Shown here: piece after piece, positions 1-8,333 of the stretch | How the letters are laid out: each line of letters starts with the position of its first letter | Position numbering within the stretch: position 1 is the stretch's first letter | From: Lachnospiraceae bacterium | GTDB taxonomy: Bacteria > Bacillota > Clostridia > Lachnospirales > Lachnospiraceae | Direction: 5' to 3' | DNA length: 62,385 nucleotides | Assembly: GCA_022510545.1 (NCBI GenBank) | Contig: JAFLTG010000005.1 | Coordinates: 1-62,385 of the forward strand | The notes under the pieces: generated by a model | What the model was told of the DNA's origin: nothing | Databases searched by the model: none | Seen by the model: only the letters and a program-made list of their open reading frames with translations | Position numbers and translations under genes: made by a program

Positions 1-4
1 AACA

Positions 5-59
5 GAGGCTTATAGCCTCAGAGCAAACCGCCCGTTAGACGGGCGGTGCTGATTGGTTT
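5..59. other. Two edge hairpins, possibly the tail of a structured RNA or element
   Basis: A short hairpin (GAGGCT / AGCCTC, 5-19) is followed by a 9-bp GC-rich hairpin (ACCGCCCGT / ACGGGCGGT, 27-47), and the second is loosely bracketed by AAACC (25-29) and GGTTT (55-59). No T-tract follows, so this does not read as an ordinary terminator. It may be the 3' end of a structured RNA or of an IS200/IS605-type element whose body lies outside the window. That is speculation from hairpin content alone. Confidence 0.3.
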
Positions 60-100
60 GATTTTAGTACAGTTTGTTTTAAATCAAAAGGTGAGTTATA

Positions 101-238
101 ATGAAAAAAGAGCTGGATTATTTCCGTATCGGAAAATCTTACGGTGGCTGCCACTGGTTGAATTTTAATGAGTTGTGGGATACCGGCTACAGTAGAAAAG
201 GCGGAATGATTATATATAAGACAGTAGAGGGACGGTGA
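101..238 (+). CDS. 45-residue small protein or truncated remnant
   Basis: ATG at 101 opens a 45-codon frame ending in TGA at 236-238. The product begins MKKELDYFRIGKSYGG and is rich in aromatic residues and glycine. Upstream AAAGGTGAG (88-94) is a plausible ribosome site. The stop overlaps the possible GTG start (235) of the aldo/keto reductase, so the two could be translationally coupled. The N-terminus reminds me of longer Lachnospiraceae proteins of unknown function that open with a similar ELDYF..G.S.GG string, so this may be a truncated copy. No function can be assigned. Confidence 0.45.
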   Translation: MKKELDYFRIGKSYGGCHWLNFNELWDTGYSRKGGMIIYKTVEGR

Positions 239-243
239 TTGAC

Positions 244-1395
244 ATGCACTACAGAGAACTAAAAAGATGTAACAATATAAAGGTTAGTGAAATTGCCCTG
301 GGATGTGAGGGCTTTGTGGGTAAGTCAAAAGAAGAGTTTGCAGCTATGCTGGACAGGGCTATGGAACTTGGAATCAATTTTATCGATATGTACACACCCA
401 ATCCTGAATTCAGGGATAATCTTGGTGCAGCGATTGCAGGAAAAAGAGATAAGATTGTGTTGCAAGGACATTTATGTTCCGTGTGGGAAAACGGGCAATA
501 TCTCCGTTCGAGGGATATGCAAAAGACTAAGGCTGGATTTGAGGATCAACTAAAGCGCATAGGCATAGATTATCTGGATATTGGAATGATTCACTATGTG
601 GACAGCGAAAGTGACTTTCATGCGGTTTTTGACAGTGATATTATAGAATATTGCAAGCAACTTAAGAAAGAGGGAAGGATTCGTTCAATAGGCATAAGCT
701 CACATAATCCCAAGGTGGCACGTATGGCAGTGGAAACCGGATTAATTGATGTACTTATGTTTTCCGTAAATGCGGCGTATGATATGCAGCCGCCGGGTGA
801 GGATTGCAACGAATTATGGAATCTTGAGAATTACAAAAACGGGCTTACCAATATGAATCCGGAGCGTAAAGAACTTTATGAGCTCTGTGAAAGAGAAGAT
901 GTCGCGATTGATGTTATGAAAGTATTCGGCGGCGGAGATATGCTGAATGCCAAGTTGTCGCCATTTGGTGTAGCTTTTAACGAATATCAGTGCATCGAAT
1001 ATTGTCTTACCAGACCGGCTGTAGTTTCGGTGATGGCGGGCTGTCATTCAATAGAAGAGATTGAGAAGGTGGTGTCTTATGATAAGGCATCCCGTGAAGA
1101 CAGGGACTATGCCTCTGTTTTGTCCCGTATGGATAAATTCAAATTTCATGGAAACTGTATGTACTGCGGACATTGTGCACCCTGCTCAGTAGGCATCAAC
1201 GTTGCAGATGTAAATAAATATTTGAATTTGTCACTGGCACAGAATACGGTGCCGGAAACTGTGGCAGATCACTACAAGCTTCTTGAGCATCATGCTTCAG
1301 ACTGTATTGCCTGTGGAAGCTGCCAGAAGAATTGTCCTTTTGGGGTAGAGGTAATTGAGAAGATGAAAAAGGCAGCGGAGGTGTTTGGTTATTAA
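244..1395 (+). CDS. Aldo/keto reductase with C-terminal [4Fe-4S] ferredoxin domain
   Basis: A 383-residue protein with an aldo/keto reductase TIM barrel (about residues 1-280, opening MHYRELKRC..IKVSEIALG) and a C-terminal ferredoxin-like part with the cysteine clusters CMYCGHCAPC and CIACGSCQKNCP. Members of this anaerobe family are predicted cytosolic oxidoreductases that couple a nicotinamide barrel to iron-sulfur electron transfer; the substrate is unknown. The ATG at 244 matches the usual family start. A GTG at 235, overlapping the preceding small ORF, sits closer to GAGG at 227-230 and is a real alternative. The gene overlaps the MoxR start by 11 nt, which suggests co-translation. A paralogue of the same architecture lies at 6165. 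Confidence 0.85.
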   Translation: MHYRELKRCNNIKVSEIALGCEGFVGKSKEEFAAMLDRAMELGINFIDMYTPNPEFRDNLGAAIAGKRDKIVLQGHLCSVWENGQYLRSRDMQKTKAGFEDQLKRIGIDYLDIGMIHYVDSESDFHAVFDSDIIEYCKQLKKEGRIRSIGISSHNPKVARMAVETGLIDVLMFSVNAAYDMQPPGEDCNELWNLENYKNGLTNMNPERKELYELCEREDVAIDVMKVFGGGDMLNAKLSPFGVAFNEYQCIEYCLTRPAVVSVMAGCHSIEEIEKVVSYDKASREDRDYASVLSRMDKFKFHGNCMYCGHCAPCSVGINVADVNKYLNLSLAQNTVPETVADHYKLLEHHASDCIACGSCQKNCPFGVEVIEKMKKAAEVFGY

Positions 1396-2335
1396 CGAGT
1401 CAGCTAAACGGATATTAGATGAAGTCAATAAGGTTATACTGGGAAAGGAAAAAGAAGTACAGGAAGTATTATTGAACTTTCTTGCCAACGGTCATATTCT
1501 CATCGAAGATATTCCGGGAGTAGGTAAGACTTCGCTGGCAGTGGCCTTTTCCAGAGCATTGGGGCTTGACTGTAAGCGAGTGCAGTTTACACCTGATGTA
1601 ATGCCTTCCGATTTGACCGGCTTTTCCATTTACCGCAGGGAGGAGGACAAGTTTGTTTATCAGAAGGGCAGCGTGTTCTGCAACCTGCTTTTAGCTGATG
1701 AGATTAACCGTACTTCTCCGAAAACACAGTCGGCGCTTTTGGAGGTTATGGAAGAGAGGAAGGTATCGGTAGAGGGAGTTACCAGAGAGGTACCAAGCCC
1801 CTTCCTTGTAATAGCCACACAGAATCCTTTTGGCAGCGCCGGCACGCAGTCTCTGCCACCGGCACAGATGGACAGGTTTATGACGTCTCTTACTTTGGGG
1901 TATCCGGATTTTGAGAGCGAGCTTGCGATGGCAAAGGAGATAGACGAACAGGAGCGCATAGATAGGGTAGAGGCAGTTTCTGATGCGACAGCCTTTCTTA
2001 AGATGCAAAAGGAGATACACAGTGTCTTTATGAAGGATGAGGTTTATCATTATCTCCTTGAACTGGTGACTGCTACCAGAAATCATGCATATATAGAGCG
2101 AGGTGCGAGTCCCAGAGCAACTATTTCACTGGTAAAAATGTCAAAGGCTATGGCATGGCTCTCCGGCAGGGACTATTGTACACCCAATGATGTGGCAGCA
2201 CAGTTTCCTTATGTGATAGCACACAGAATTGTTCTTGATTTGGCAACGGAAATGGAACATATAAGTAGGGAGCAGATAATAAAGGAAATATTAGAGTCAG
2301 TAAGGAAACCGTCTATAGAGAGTAAGGAACCATAG
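1385..2335 (+). CDS. MoxR-family AAA+ ATPase
   Basis: A 316-residue cytosolic AAA+ ATPase with Walker A GVGKTSLA (about residues 45-52), Walker B LLADEINR, sensor 1 IATQNP and the C-terminal lid typical of MoxR/RavA proteins. MoxR ATPases act as chaperone-like factors for partners encoded next to them, usually DUF58/VWA and transglutaminase-domain membrane proteins, and that is the arrangement here. The start is taken as TTG 1385, inside the 3' end of the reductase gene, with GGAGG (1377-1381) only 3 nt upstream. ATT at 1391 would give better spacing but is a rarer start. The gene looks full length. Confidence 0.9.
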   Translation: MVINESAKRILDEVNKVILGKEKEVQEVLLNFLANGHILIEDIPGVGKTSLAVAFSRALGLDCKRVQFTPDVMPSDLTGFSIYRREEDKFVYQKGSVFCNLLLADEINRTSPKTQSALLEVMEERKVSVEGVTREVPSPFLVIATQNPFGSAGTQSLPPAQMDRFMTSLTLGYPDFESELAMAKEIDEQERIDRVEAVSDATAFLKMQKEIHSVFMKDEVYHYLLELVTATRNHAYIERGASPRATISLVKMSKAMAWLSGRDYCTPNDVAAQFPYVIAHRIVLDLATEMEHISREQIIKEILESVRKPSIESKEP

Positions 2336-2360
2336 AGCAAGAAATCGGAAACAAAGAATA

Positions 2361-3458
2361 ATGAAAAAAGTAATTCTTCTTTTTATGACAGGCGCAGCCT
2401 ATTATATTGCAAGTATGTATAGACAGATGCCGTTGATGGTGCTTGCGATTGCTATGATTATGCTGGATATAATCCTGTTTGTGCTTCCACGTTATCTTAT
2501 GCAGGGAATACAGCTTTCTTTTCCCAAACAGATGCAGCATACGGAAAAGGGAAAAACGGAATGTTATGATATTATAGTGGAAAACAGGGGAAAGCTGCCT
2601 GTCAGGTATATAACTGCAAGACTGCAGCTTTATGATGAAAAAGGAACATTAATTAAAAAGTATAAAGTTCGCAAAGACGATCGGGAAATGACAGATATCA
2701 TAAGTCTTTCTGCGGATATTTCTCATTGTGGTTTGTACAGGCTTAGTATTAGTCAGGTTCGTGTATATGATTATCTTCAAGCCTTTTCTTCTGCAAAGTC
2801 GGTGCAGCAACAGATGAATATTCTGGTGCTGCCAAAGGTAAAAGCTATGAAGTTTAAGTTTCCGTATATGGAACTGCAGGGAAGGCAGTCAGAGGATGCC
2901 AATAGAGAGCAGATGCGGTATTCAGGTACCGAGAACAGGGATATAAGGCAGATAAGAGAGTATCAAAACGGCGATACTATGAGGCATATCCACTGGAATC
3001 TCAGTGCCAGGGCAGACAAAATGTGGATGAAAGAGTATGAAAGGGAAAATGATTCATTTTTCCGTCTTCTTTTGGATATAAGGCCTCCGGAAGCTTGGAA
3101 AGCAGAGGAGAAGGACGGATTTTATGAATTGATTTCTGCATTTATATTGGGATTTTTACAGTCAGACTGGGGACTGTTGATATGCTGGTATGATAGTGAG
3201 ACCGGAGGCTTTGTCTCTATGAAAGTGGAGCAGGCTGCCCAGTACCGCAATATGATGGCTAAACTGTATAAGACAGAGTTTATAGCGGATGAGAAAGCTG
3301 ACAGCGCTTATGCCAGGCAACAGGCAGTATTTGGAAACAATTTTATCAGATTGAATCTTGGTTTGGAATGTTATTATGGAGAAAAGTTCAGGTATCGCTT
3401 TACCTACGAAAATCTTGAACAGGAACTATCTCAGGCTTATCTTTTTTCTCTGTGCTGA
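2361..3458 (+). CDS. DUF58 membrane protein
   Basis: A 365-residue protein with two N-terminal membrane segments (about residues 3-20 and 25-45), an extracytoplasmic-type beta region, and the DUF58 signature around residues 195-225 (RDIRQIREYQNGDTMRHIHW, then the SARADKMWMKEYER stretch). DUF58 proteins accompany MoxR ATPases and transglutaminase proteins and are thought to form a membrane-associated complex, with no enzymatic role proven. The gene follows moxR by 25 nt, and its 3' end overlaps the next gene by about 83 nt, so the three are probably one coupled transcript. Confidence 0.85.
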   Translation: MKKVILLFMTGAAYYIASMYRQMPLMVLAIAMIMLDIILFVLPRYLMQGIQLSFPKQMQHTEKGKTECYDIIVENRGKLPVRYITARLQLYDEKGTLIKKYKVRKDDREMTDIISLSADISHCGLYRLSISQVRVYDYLQAFSSAKSVQQQMNILVLPKVKAMKFKFPYMELQGRQSEDANREQMRYSGTENRDIRQIREYQNGDTMRHIHWNLSARADKMWMKEYERENDSFFRLLLDIRPPEAWKAEEKDGFYELISAFILGFLQSDWGLLICWYDSETGGFVSMKVEQAAQYRNMMAKLYKTEFIADEKADSAYARQQAVFGNNFIRLNLGLECYYGEKFRYRFTYENLEQELSQAYLFSLC

Positions 3459-5589
3459 TTATGGCATAATCTTTTTCTGGGGTAAGCTTGATAAGCTTGT
3501 ATACCGCAGCGAAGTGGCGGTTTTAGCAGTGTCGATATTTATTATCGGATTATGGTATATATTTTATCGAAAAAGAGAATATATTTATATATATACGATA
3601 ATTACGGCAGCTATGCTTCTGGTGACTGGATTTGTGGGACGTAATACTCTTCGTTTACAACTTGGCTATCTGAAAAGGGCTATGACGGATGAACCGGGTA
3701 TGGAAACACAGTCTATTACGTTTATGTTTGTGCTTTTTATGATTCCGGTATCCTTATTGTTGTTTGTGATAGAGCTTTGGTGGAAACGTCACGGTTTGGT
3801 ATGTCTGATTCTTACCGGTTTACTGGTGGCAGGACCTATGACAGGTATTCCGTCAAGCTATCTATCTATTTTTTTACTGCTTTTATTTATGGTATCCTTT
3901 GCTGTGATACAGGAAGGAAGGCTTACGGGAGCAGTGGCGGTACTTTTGTTCGTTATTTCGTTTATTATTGTATATTCAGGCAGAGACAGACTGTATCAAT
4001 TTGCCTATGAGGCGGAATATTTTGTTCATAATACTATAAGTTTTATTACGGGAGCGGCGGATGAAGCAACAGCAAGCGGACAAATTAGCAAGGGTAATGA
4101 CTATAAAACAGGAACCGTACAGATTGAGCTGGAAACAGGTGATATGCCTACGGAAAGCTTGTATCTTGGCGGTTTCAGCGGAAGTGATTATCTGGGTGGA
4201 GCATGGCTGGAGGATGATGATAACGGACTGCTTACTCAGGCGGCAGAGACTTTAGGCTTGGGAAACAGGGTTTGGAGCTTGAGTAACAGGTTTGGCGGCA
4301 TGTATTTTACTTTAAATGCTTTTTTATCGGGGAAAGGAATGCTTAATTCCCGTTCCATGACACTGCGTCATCCCAGCAGGCATTACAGGAGATATTTTTC
4401 GCCATATACAGGGCAGTGGGCAAGTGATACGGTGTACAACAGAGGAGCCATAAATACAGGTTATACTTACAGGTATTATGAGCAAAAGGATATGGATATA
4501 GACTGGAACAGATTGAGATTGGGAATAGCATTTGAACCTCAGGCGAATTGGTATAGAAATTTACAGGATGCCTATATGGAAGCGGTACAAGAACAGTGTC
4601 TACAGGTACCAAAAGAAAGAATTCCAAGGCTTACCAAGCTCTGTGAAGAACACCCGTTGACTGAACTTGATGATATTACTGCATTTATCATATCGGCGCT
4701 TGAAAACAATGCGGAATATACCCTGACTCCGGGAAATGCGCCGGTAAATAAAGATATAGTGGAATATTTTATGTTTGAGAGCGGTAAGGGTTATTGTCAG
4801 CATTTTGCATCCACGGCGGTACTTATGTATAGACTTTATGGCATTCCGGCCAGATACGCCTCGGGATATCTGGCAAATCCTGAGGACTTTGTTTTGGAGA
4901 GGGGAATGTACAGAGCATATCTGACAGATGAGTCTGCCCATGCCTGGGTGGAAATCTTTATGAAAGATTATGGCTGGGTTCCCATAGAAGTTACGCCTTC
5001 GACAGACGGGAGTATTCGTACTTCCTATCCGGGATTTGACAGCAGCCGGTTGGAGCAGATATTGTCTAAACATCAGTGGAATGCCGATACTTTTATTCCG
5101 GTGTATGAGAAAGAGGAGATCCGGGAAATCGAACAGGTGGAAGAGGAAGTTTTTACGATTACTATTCCATGGGAGAAGATAAAAGAATATATTCCGATAA
5201 TAATAACTGTTATTATTTATACTGTTTTACTGCTCCCTTTTATGTGGGATTACAGGAGGCTTAAGAGGCTTTGGAAACTAGAGGGTATGGATTGCAGACA
5301 GTTATTTACAAGGTGTATGGAAATCATTCGCTTTGCAGGATATCTTAAAGACTGTGATGGATCAGAGGAAGATTTTACTAAGCGATTGGCAACACAGTTT
5401 CCTGAGATTGAAGCAGAGGATTTTAGTTATATGATGGCGGTTGTGGAGATGTCCGCCTATGGACCTAAAGAACCGGAGGAACAGGAGAGGGTGTTTGTGA
5501 AAAATATGTATAAGCGTATAGAAGGGGAAGTTGGCAGGCGGCTTAAATGGTATAGGAAGGTTGGATTTTGTTTTAAGAAATATGTGTAA
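3376..5589 (+). CDS. Membrane transglutaminase-like protein (TgpA type)
   Basis: About 737 residues: a multi-helix N-terminal membrane domain (about residues 15-225), an external region, a transglutaminase-like core, and one C-terminal membrane helix (about 615-635) followed by a cytoplasmic tail. The papain-like triad is visible as Cys in GKGYCQHFAS (about residue 473), His in SAHAWVEIF (about 520) and an acidic Glu in WVPIEVTPS, where many relatives have Asp. These proteins are predicted cysteine proteases or transglutaminases of the MoxR-DUF58 system. The frame stays open to TTG 3358, but ATG 3376 is the more natural start. Either start overlaps the DUF58 gene. Confidence 0.85.
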   Translation: MEKSSGIALPTKILNRNYLRLIFFLCADYGIIFFWGKLDKLVYRSEVAVLAVSIFIIGLWYIFYRKREYIYIYTIITAAMLLVTGFVGRNTLRLQLGYLKRAMTDEPGMETQSITFMFVLFMIPVSLLLFVIELWWKRHGLVCLILTGLLVAGPMTGIPSSYLSIFLLLLFMVSFAVIQEGRLTGAVAVLLFVISFIIVYSGRDRLYQFAYEAEYFVHNTISFITGAADEATASGQISKGNDYKTGTVQIELETGDMPTESLYLGGFSGSDYLGGAWLEDDDNGLLTQAAETLGLGNRVWSLSNRFGGMYFTLNAFLSGKGMLNSRSMTLRHPSRHYRRYFSPYTGQWASDTVYNRGAINTGYTYRYYEQKDMDIDWNRLRLGIAFEPQANWYRNLQDAYMEAVQEQCLQVPKERIPRLTKLCEEHPLTELDDITAFIISALENNAEYTLTPGNAPVNKDIVEYFMFESGKGYCQHFASTAVLMYRLYGIPARYASGYLANPEDFVLERGMYRAYLTDESAHAWVEIFMKDYGWVPIEVTPSTDGSIRTSYPGFDSSRLEQILSKHQWNADTFIPVYEKEEIREIEQVEEEVFTITIPWEKIKEYIPIIITVIIYTVLLLPFMWDYRRLKRLWKLEGMDCRQLFTRCMEIIRFAGYLKDCDGSEEDFTKRLATQFPEIEAEDFSYMMAVVEMSAYGPKEPEEQERVFVKNMYKRIEGEVGRRLKWYRKVGFCFKKYV

Positions 5590-5657
5590 GAACTGTAAAT
5601 GAACTTCAAAGATGCAATCTTAAAAATATAAAACAAAATTAACAAAGGAGAATATAA

Positions 5658-6128
5658 ATGAGACGAAGTGATAGAGAAATCAAAGATATTAATGAAATTA
5701 TTCAGGTAATGGAAAAATGCGATGTATGCCGCCTGGCGCTGAATGACGAAGAATATCCATACATATTGCCGCTTAATTTCGGTATGCAAACAGATAACGG
5801 GGAAATAATTTTATATTTTCATGGTGCAAATGAGGGAAAAAAGTATGAATTGATTGCTAAAGACAATCGTGCAAGTTTTGAAATGGATTGCTCTCATAAA
5901 TTAGTTACAGATATGCAAACCGGAAATTGCACTATGGAATATGAAAGTGTGATAGGATGCGGCAGGATTGAAATGATTCCGGATGATGAAAAATATGATG
6001 CCTTATGCATATTGATGAAACATTATCATAAAGAGGATTTTCCGTTTAATAAAGCGGTTGTGCCTCGTACGACGGTTTTTAAACTCATTGTAGAGCAGGT
6101 TAGTGGAAAAAGGCGTATGATGAAATAG
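5658..6128 (+). CDS. Pyridoxamine 5'-phosphate oxidase-family (NimA-like) flavoprotein
   Basis: A 156-residue protein with the split-barrel pattern of small FMN-binding oxidases: R-SDREI near the N-terminus, then CDVCRLALNDEEYPYILPLNF, an ILYFHGANEGKKYELI strand-helix and a buried FEMDCSH segment. Relatives are annotated as NimA-like or pyridoxamine 5'-phosphate oxidase-related proteins. Some reduce nitro compounds, but the natural substrate is unknown. A clear ribosome site (AAAGGAGAATATAA) precedes ATG 5658. It lies 36 nt before an Fe-S aldo/keto reductase, so the two probably share a transcript and a redox context. Confidence 0.8.
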   Translation: MRRSDREIKDINEIIQVMEKCDVCRLALNDEEYPYILPLNFGMQTDNGEIILYFHGANEGKKYELIAKDNRASFEMDCSHKLVTDMQTGNCTMEYESVIGCGRIEMIPDDEKYDALCILMKHYHKEDFPFNKAVVPRTTVFKLIVEQVSGKRRMMK

Positions 6129-6164
6129 TTTTAGGAGAGAAAACCAACTGTTAAGGAGACAATT

Positions 6165-7355
6165 ATGATTTATAGCGATTTTAAAGGAAAAAAATTATCA
6201 TTATTAGGTTTTGGAACAATGCGGCTTCCACTTATGCCGGATGAAAGCGGAGAAGTGGATGAGGATGCGGTTTGTGAGATGGTGCGTTATGCGGCAGAGC
6301 ATGGAGTGAACTATTATGATACTGCCTATCCGTATCATAATTCTAAATCTGAGATTATCATCGGAAAGGCATTAAAGCAATTACCACGTGAGAGCTTCTA
6401 TCTGGCAACAAAATATCCGGGACATCAGATTTCAGCAAGTTACAATCCTGCGGAAACTTTTGAGGAGCAGTTGAAAAAGTGCGATGTGGAGTATTTTGAT
6501 TTTTATCTGCTTCATAATGTTTATGAAAATTCTATAAGTACATATACTGACTCTAAGTGGGGAATTGTAGATTACTTTGTAGAGCAGAAGAAGCTTGGGC
6601 GTATCAAACATCTGGGCTTTTCAACGCATGGGTTGCAGGATACCTTGGTGGAATTTTTGGATAAGTATGGTGATGTAATGGAATTTTGCCAGATACAGTT
6701 AAATTATCTGGACTGGACATTACAGGATGCAAAAGCGAAATATGAACTTCTAGAAAGAAGAGGGATTCCCGTATGGGTTATGGAACCTGTCAGGGGTGGC
6801 AGACTTGCTGATTTGGGTGAGGAAGCGAATGCTAAATTGACCGGTTATCGACCGAATGAGTCAATGGCATCATGGGCATTCAGGTGGCTTCAGGGACTAC
6901 CAAATGTTAAGATGATTCTTAGCGGAATGTCAAATATTGAACAAATGCAGGACAATGTACATACATTTGAAGAACGAAAACCGTTGACGGAAGCAGAGAA
7001 TCAGACACTATTTGAGATTGCGGAAGGAATGAAAAGTTCCGTCCCCTGTACCGCCTGTCGTTATTGCTGTGCGGACTGTCCGAAAAAACTGGATATACCC
7101 AAACTACTTTCTCTTTATAATGAATCTCGCTTTTCACCAAGTTTCAATATAGGTATGACAATTGATGCTCTTGAGGAAGATAAAAGACCAATGTCCTGTA
7201 TAAGCTGTGGGCGATGTGCAAAGATTTGTCCACAGAAAATCAATATTCCGGAGGCAATGAAGGAGTTTTCAGGGATACTTGAGAAGATACCCCATTGGGA
7301 GGATTTGTGCAGGCAAAGAGAGGAAGCGGCGCGTAGGCTGAGGGACGGCATGTAA
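6165..7355 (+). CDS. Aldo/keto reductase with C-terminal [4Fe-4S] domain (second copy)
   Basis: 396 residues: an aldo/keto reductase barrel (residues about 1-280, opening LLGFGTMRLP, with catalytic-type Tyr in YDTAYPYHNSKSE) followed by iron-sulfur motifs CTACRYCCADCP (about 295) and CISCGRCAKICP (about 345). It has the same architecture as the gene at 244 but is clearly diverged. The predicted role is cytosolic oxidoreductase with electron transfer through two clusters. AAGGAGACAATT gives a good ribosome site. The last two codons and the stop (GGC ATG TAA) lie inside the left arm of a 78-bp palindrome, so that element may have supplied the current C-terminus. Confidence 0.88.
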   Translation: MIYSDFKGKKLSLLGFGTMRLPLMPDESGEVDEDAVCEMVRYAAEHGVNYYDTAYPYHNSKSEIIIGKALKQLPRESFYLATKYPGHQISASYNPAETFEEQLKKCDVEYFDFYLLHNVYENSISTYTDSKWGIVDYFVEQKKLGRIKHLGFSTHGLQDTLVEFLDKYGDVMEFCQIQLNYLDWTLQDAKAKYELLERRGIPVWVMEPVRGGRLADLGEEANAKLTGYRPNESMASWAFRWLQGLPNVKMILSGMSNIEQMQDNVHTFEERKPLTEAENQTLFEIAEGMKSSVPCTACRYCCADCPKKLDIPKLLSLYNESRFSPSFNIGMTIDALEEDKRPMSCISCGRCAKICPQKINIPEAMKEFSGILEKIPHWEDLCRQREEAARRLRDGM

Positions 7356-7424
7356 AAATACTAAGTTTTCTTTGCTTATTGGCGGAGCCAGAGGCGCAAA
7401 GAAAACTTAGTATTTTTACATGCC
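7347..7424. repeat. 78-bp palindromic element, copy 1
   Basis: A perfect inverted repeat: 29-nt arms at 7347-7375 and 7396-7424 around a 20-nt loop (TTATTGGCGGAGCCAGAGGC). The inner 13 bp (AAGTTTTCTTTGC) and the loop are nearly identical to the element at 15544. The outer 16 bp (GGCATGTAAAAATACT) differ between copies but stay paired. The left arm contains the stop codon of the upstream gene. A- and T-rich stretches flank the inner stem, so it could act as a terminator in both directions. The precise 29-20-29 layout suggests a small mobile or REP-like element. Confidence 0.85.
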
Positions 7425-7428
7425 TTTA

Positions 7429-7454
7429 GCCGAGGTCAGAAGCGCAAAAACTTA
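7429..7454. repeat. Degenerate half-copy of the 78-bp element
   Basis: Directly after copy 1, the sequence GCCGAGGTCAGAAGCGCAAA followed by AACTTA resembles the loop plus inner right arm of the element (GCGGAGCCAGAGGCGCAAAG followed by AAAACTTA) at roughly 20 of 26 aligned positions, with a 2-nt gap. No matching left arm remains. It looks like a decayed partial copy. Confidence 0.5.
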
Positions 7455-7515
7455 AGCTTGACATTAAGCTTATATTATGATAATTTTTTATAAAATAATT
7501 TTAGGAGAGCATAGA

Positions 7516-7578
7516 ATGCCGAACTTACAGAACCCAATGAACTATATGTACATGTATTACAGACGTATTGATCTGTAA
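7516..7578 (+). CDS. Possible 20-residue peptide ORF
   Basis: An AGGAGAG ribosome site (7503-7509) precedes ATG 7516 with good spacing. The frame runs 20 codons to TAA. The product begins MPNLQNP and continues with a Met/Tyr-rich MNYMYMYYRR stretch. Upstream are two direct TTAAGCTT repeats (7452-7459 and 7464-7471) around a TTGACA, which could be a promoter/operator region, though no well-spaced -10 is clear. No modifying enzyme or transporter is adjacent. It could be a real small peptide, a leader peptide or chance. Confidence 0.35.
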   Translation: MPNLQNPMNYMYMYYRRIDL

Positions 7579-7760
7579 TTGATGCCCGACAGGATGCACG
7601 GTTACAGATAATAAATAGGTCTGATATGTCTGTGCATATAAGTCGGTGAATGTAAGTTTAGGTATTTAGGGATTAATCTTATTAAAACTTTTTAGTATTG
7701 TATATTTTATAGCATCCAAAATACTAATTAACTGAGTAAATAAATGAACTGATATATATA
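7579..7760. other. Gene-free stretch with weak secondary structure
   Basis: Between the peptide ORF and the terminator there is no credible protein frame. Weak pairings are visible: TCTGTAA with TTACAGA near 7573-7607, ATATG with CATAT near 7625-7640, and TTAGTATT with AATACTAA near 7690-7730. I could not match this to a known riboswitch class. It may be an untranslated RNA attached to the small ORF, or decayed sequence. Confidence 0.3.
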
Positions 7761-7761
7761 A

Positions 7762-7797
7762 ATGCACTGGACATATCGAATGTTTAGTGCATTTTTT
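7762..7797 (+). terminator. Intrinsic terminator before the GNAT gene
   Basis: The stem ATGCACT / AGTGCAT is extended inward by GACAT pairing with ATGTT, and is followed by a run of T (ATTTTTT). It marks the end of a short transcription unit covering 7460-7790, separate from the GNAT gene at 7821. Confidence 0.7.
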
Positions 7798-7820
7798 ATG
7801 CTTGGAATGGAGGATTAAAT

Positions 7821-8321
7821 ATGAGATTAGCAAACGGAACTGAAGTCACAGTAAGACCTTACAATGAAGCTGATGCGGAGGAAATAGTCAGGTTGATTGT
7901 AAGAAATTTCAAGGAAGTTAATGTTAAGGATTACGGGGTAGAAGCAATGGAGAAGCTAGCTAAGCACCATGACGTAAACTGGTTCAAAAGTATAGCAGCT
8001 GGCTCAAACGTATATGTTTTTCTAAATGATGACATAATTGTCGGAGTAGGTTCTATAGCCCCTTTCTGGGGGAGTCTTACGGAAAGTATAATACTTACTG
8101 TTTTTGTTCTTCCTGAACTGCATAATCAGGGAATCGGCAGTTTGATTATGGATACCCTTGAGGCAGATGAACTATTCTTAAGGGCAGATAGGATAGAAAT
8201 ACCTGCATCTATTACAGCAGTTGAGTTTTATAGAAAAAAGGGATATGAATATAAAAATGGTATCAAAGAACTGGATGAAGAACAGCATTACAGGTTGGAA
8301 AAGTGCAGAAATGTTAATTAG
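7821..8321 (+). CDS. GNAT-family N-acetyltransferase
   Basis: A 166-residue cytosolic GNAT protein. The opening RLANGTEVTVRPYNEADAEE is typical, and the acetyl-CoA binding segment VFVLPELHNQGIGSLIMDTLE carries the Q-G-I-G pattern (Q/RxxGxG/A), followed by a late FYRKKGYEY motif. The acceptor substrate is unknown. GGAGGATTAAAT gives a strong ribosome site for ATG 7821. It lies 12 nt upstream of the broken kinase-like gene. Confidence 0.8.
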   Translation: MRLANGTEVTVRPYNEADAEEIVRLIVRNFKEVNVKDYGVEAMEKLAKHHDVNWFKSIAAGSNVYVFLNDDIIVGVGSIAPFWGSLTESIILTVFVLPELHNQGIGSLIMDTLEADELFLRADRIEIPASITAVEFYRKKGYEYKNGIKELDEEQHYRLEKCRNVN

Positions 8322-8333
8322 GGAGGGGCGATT

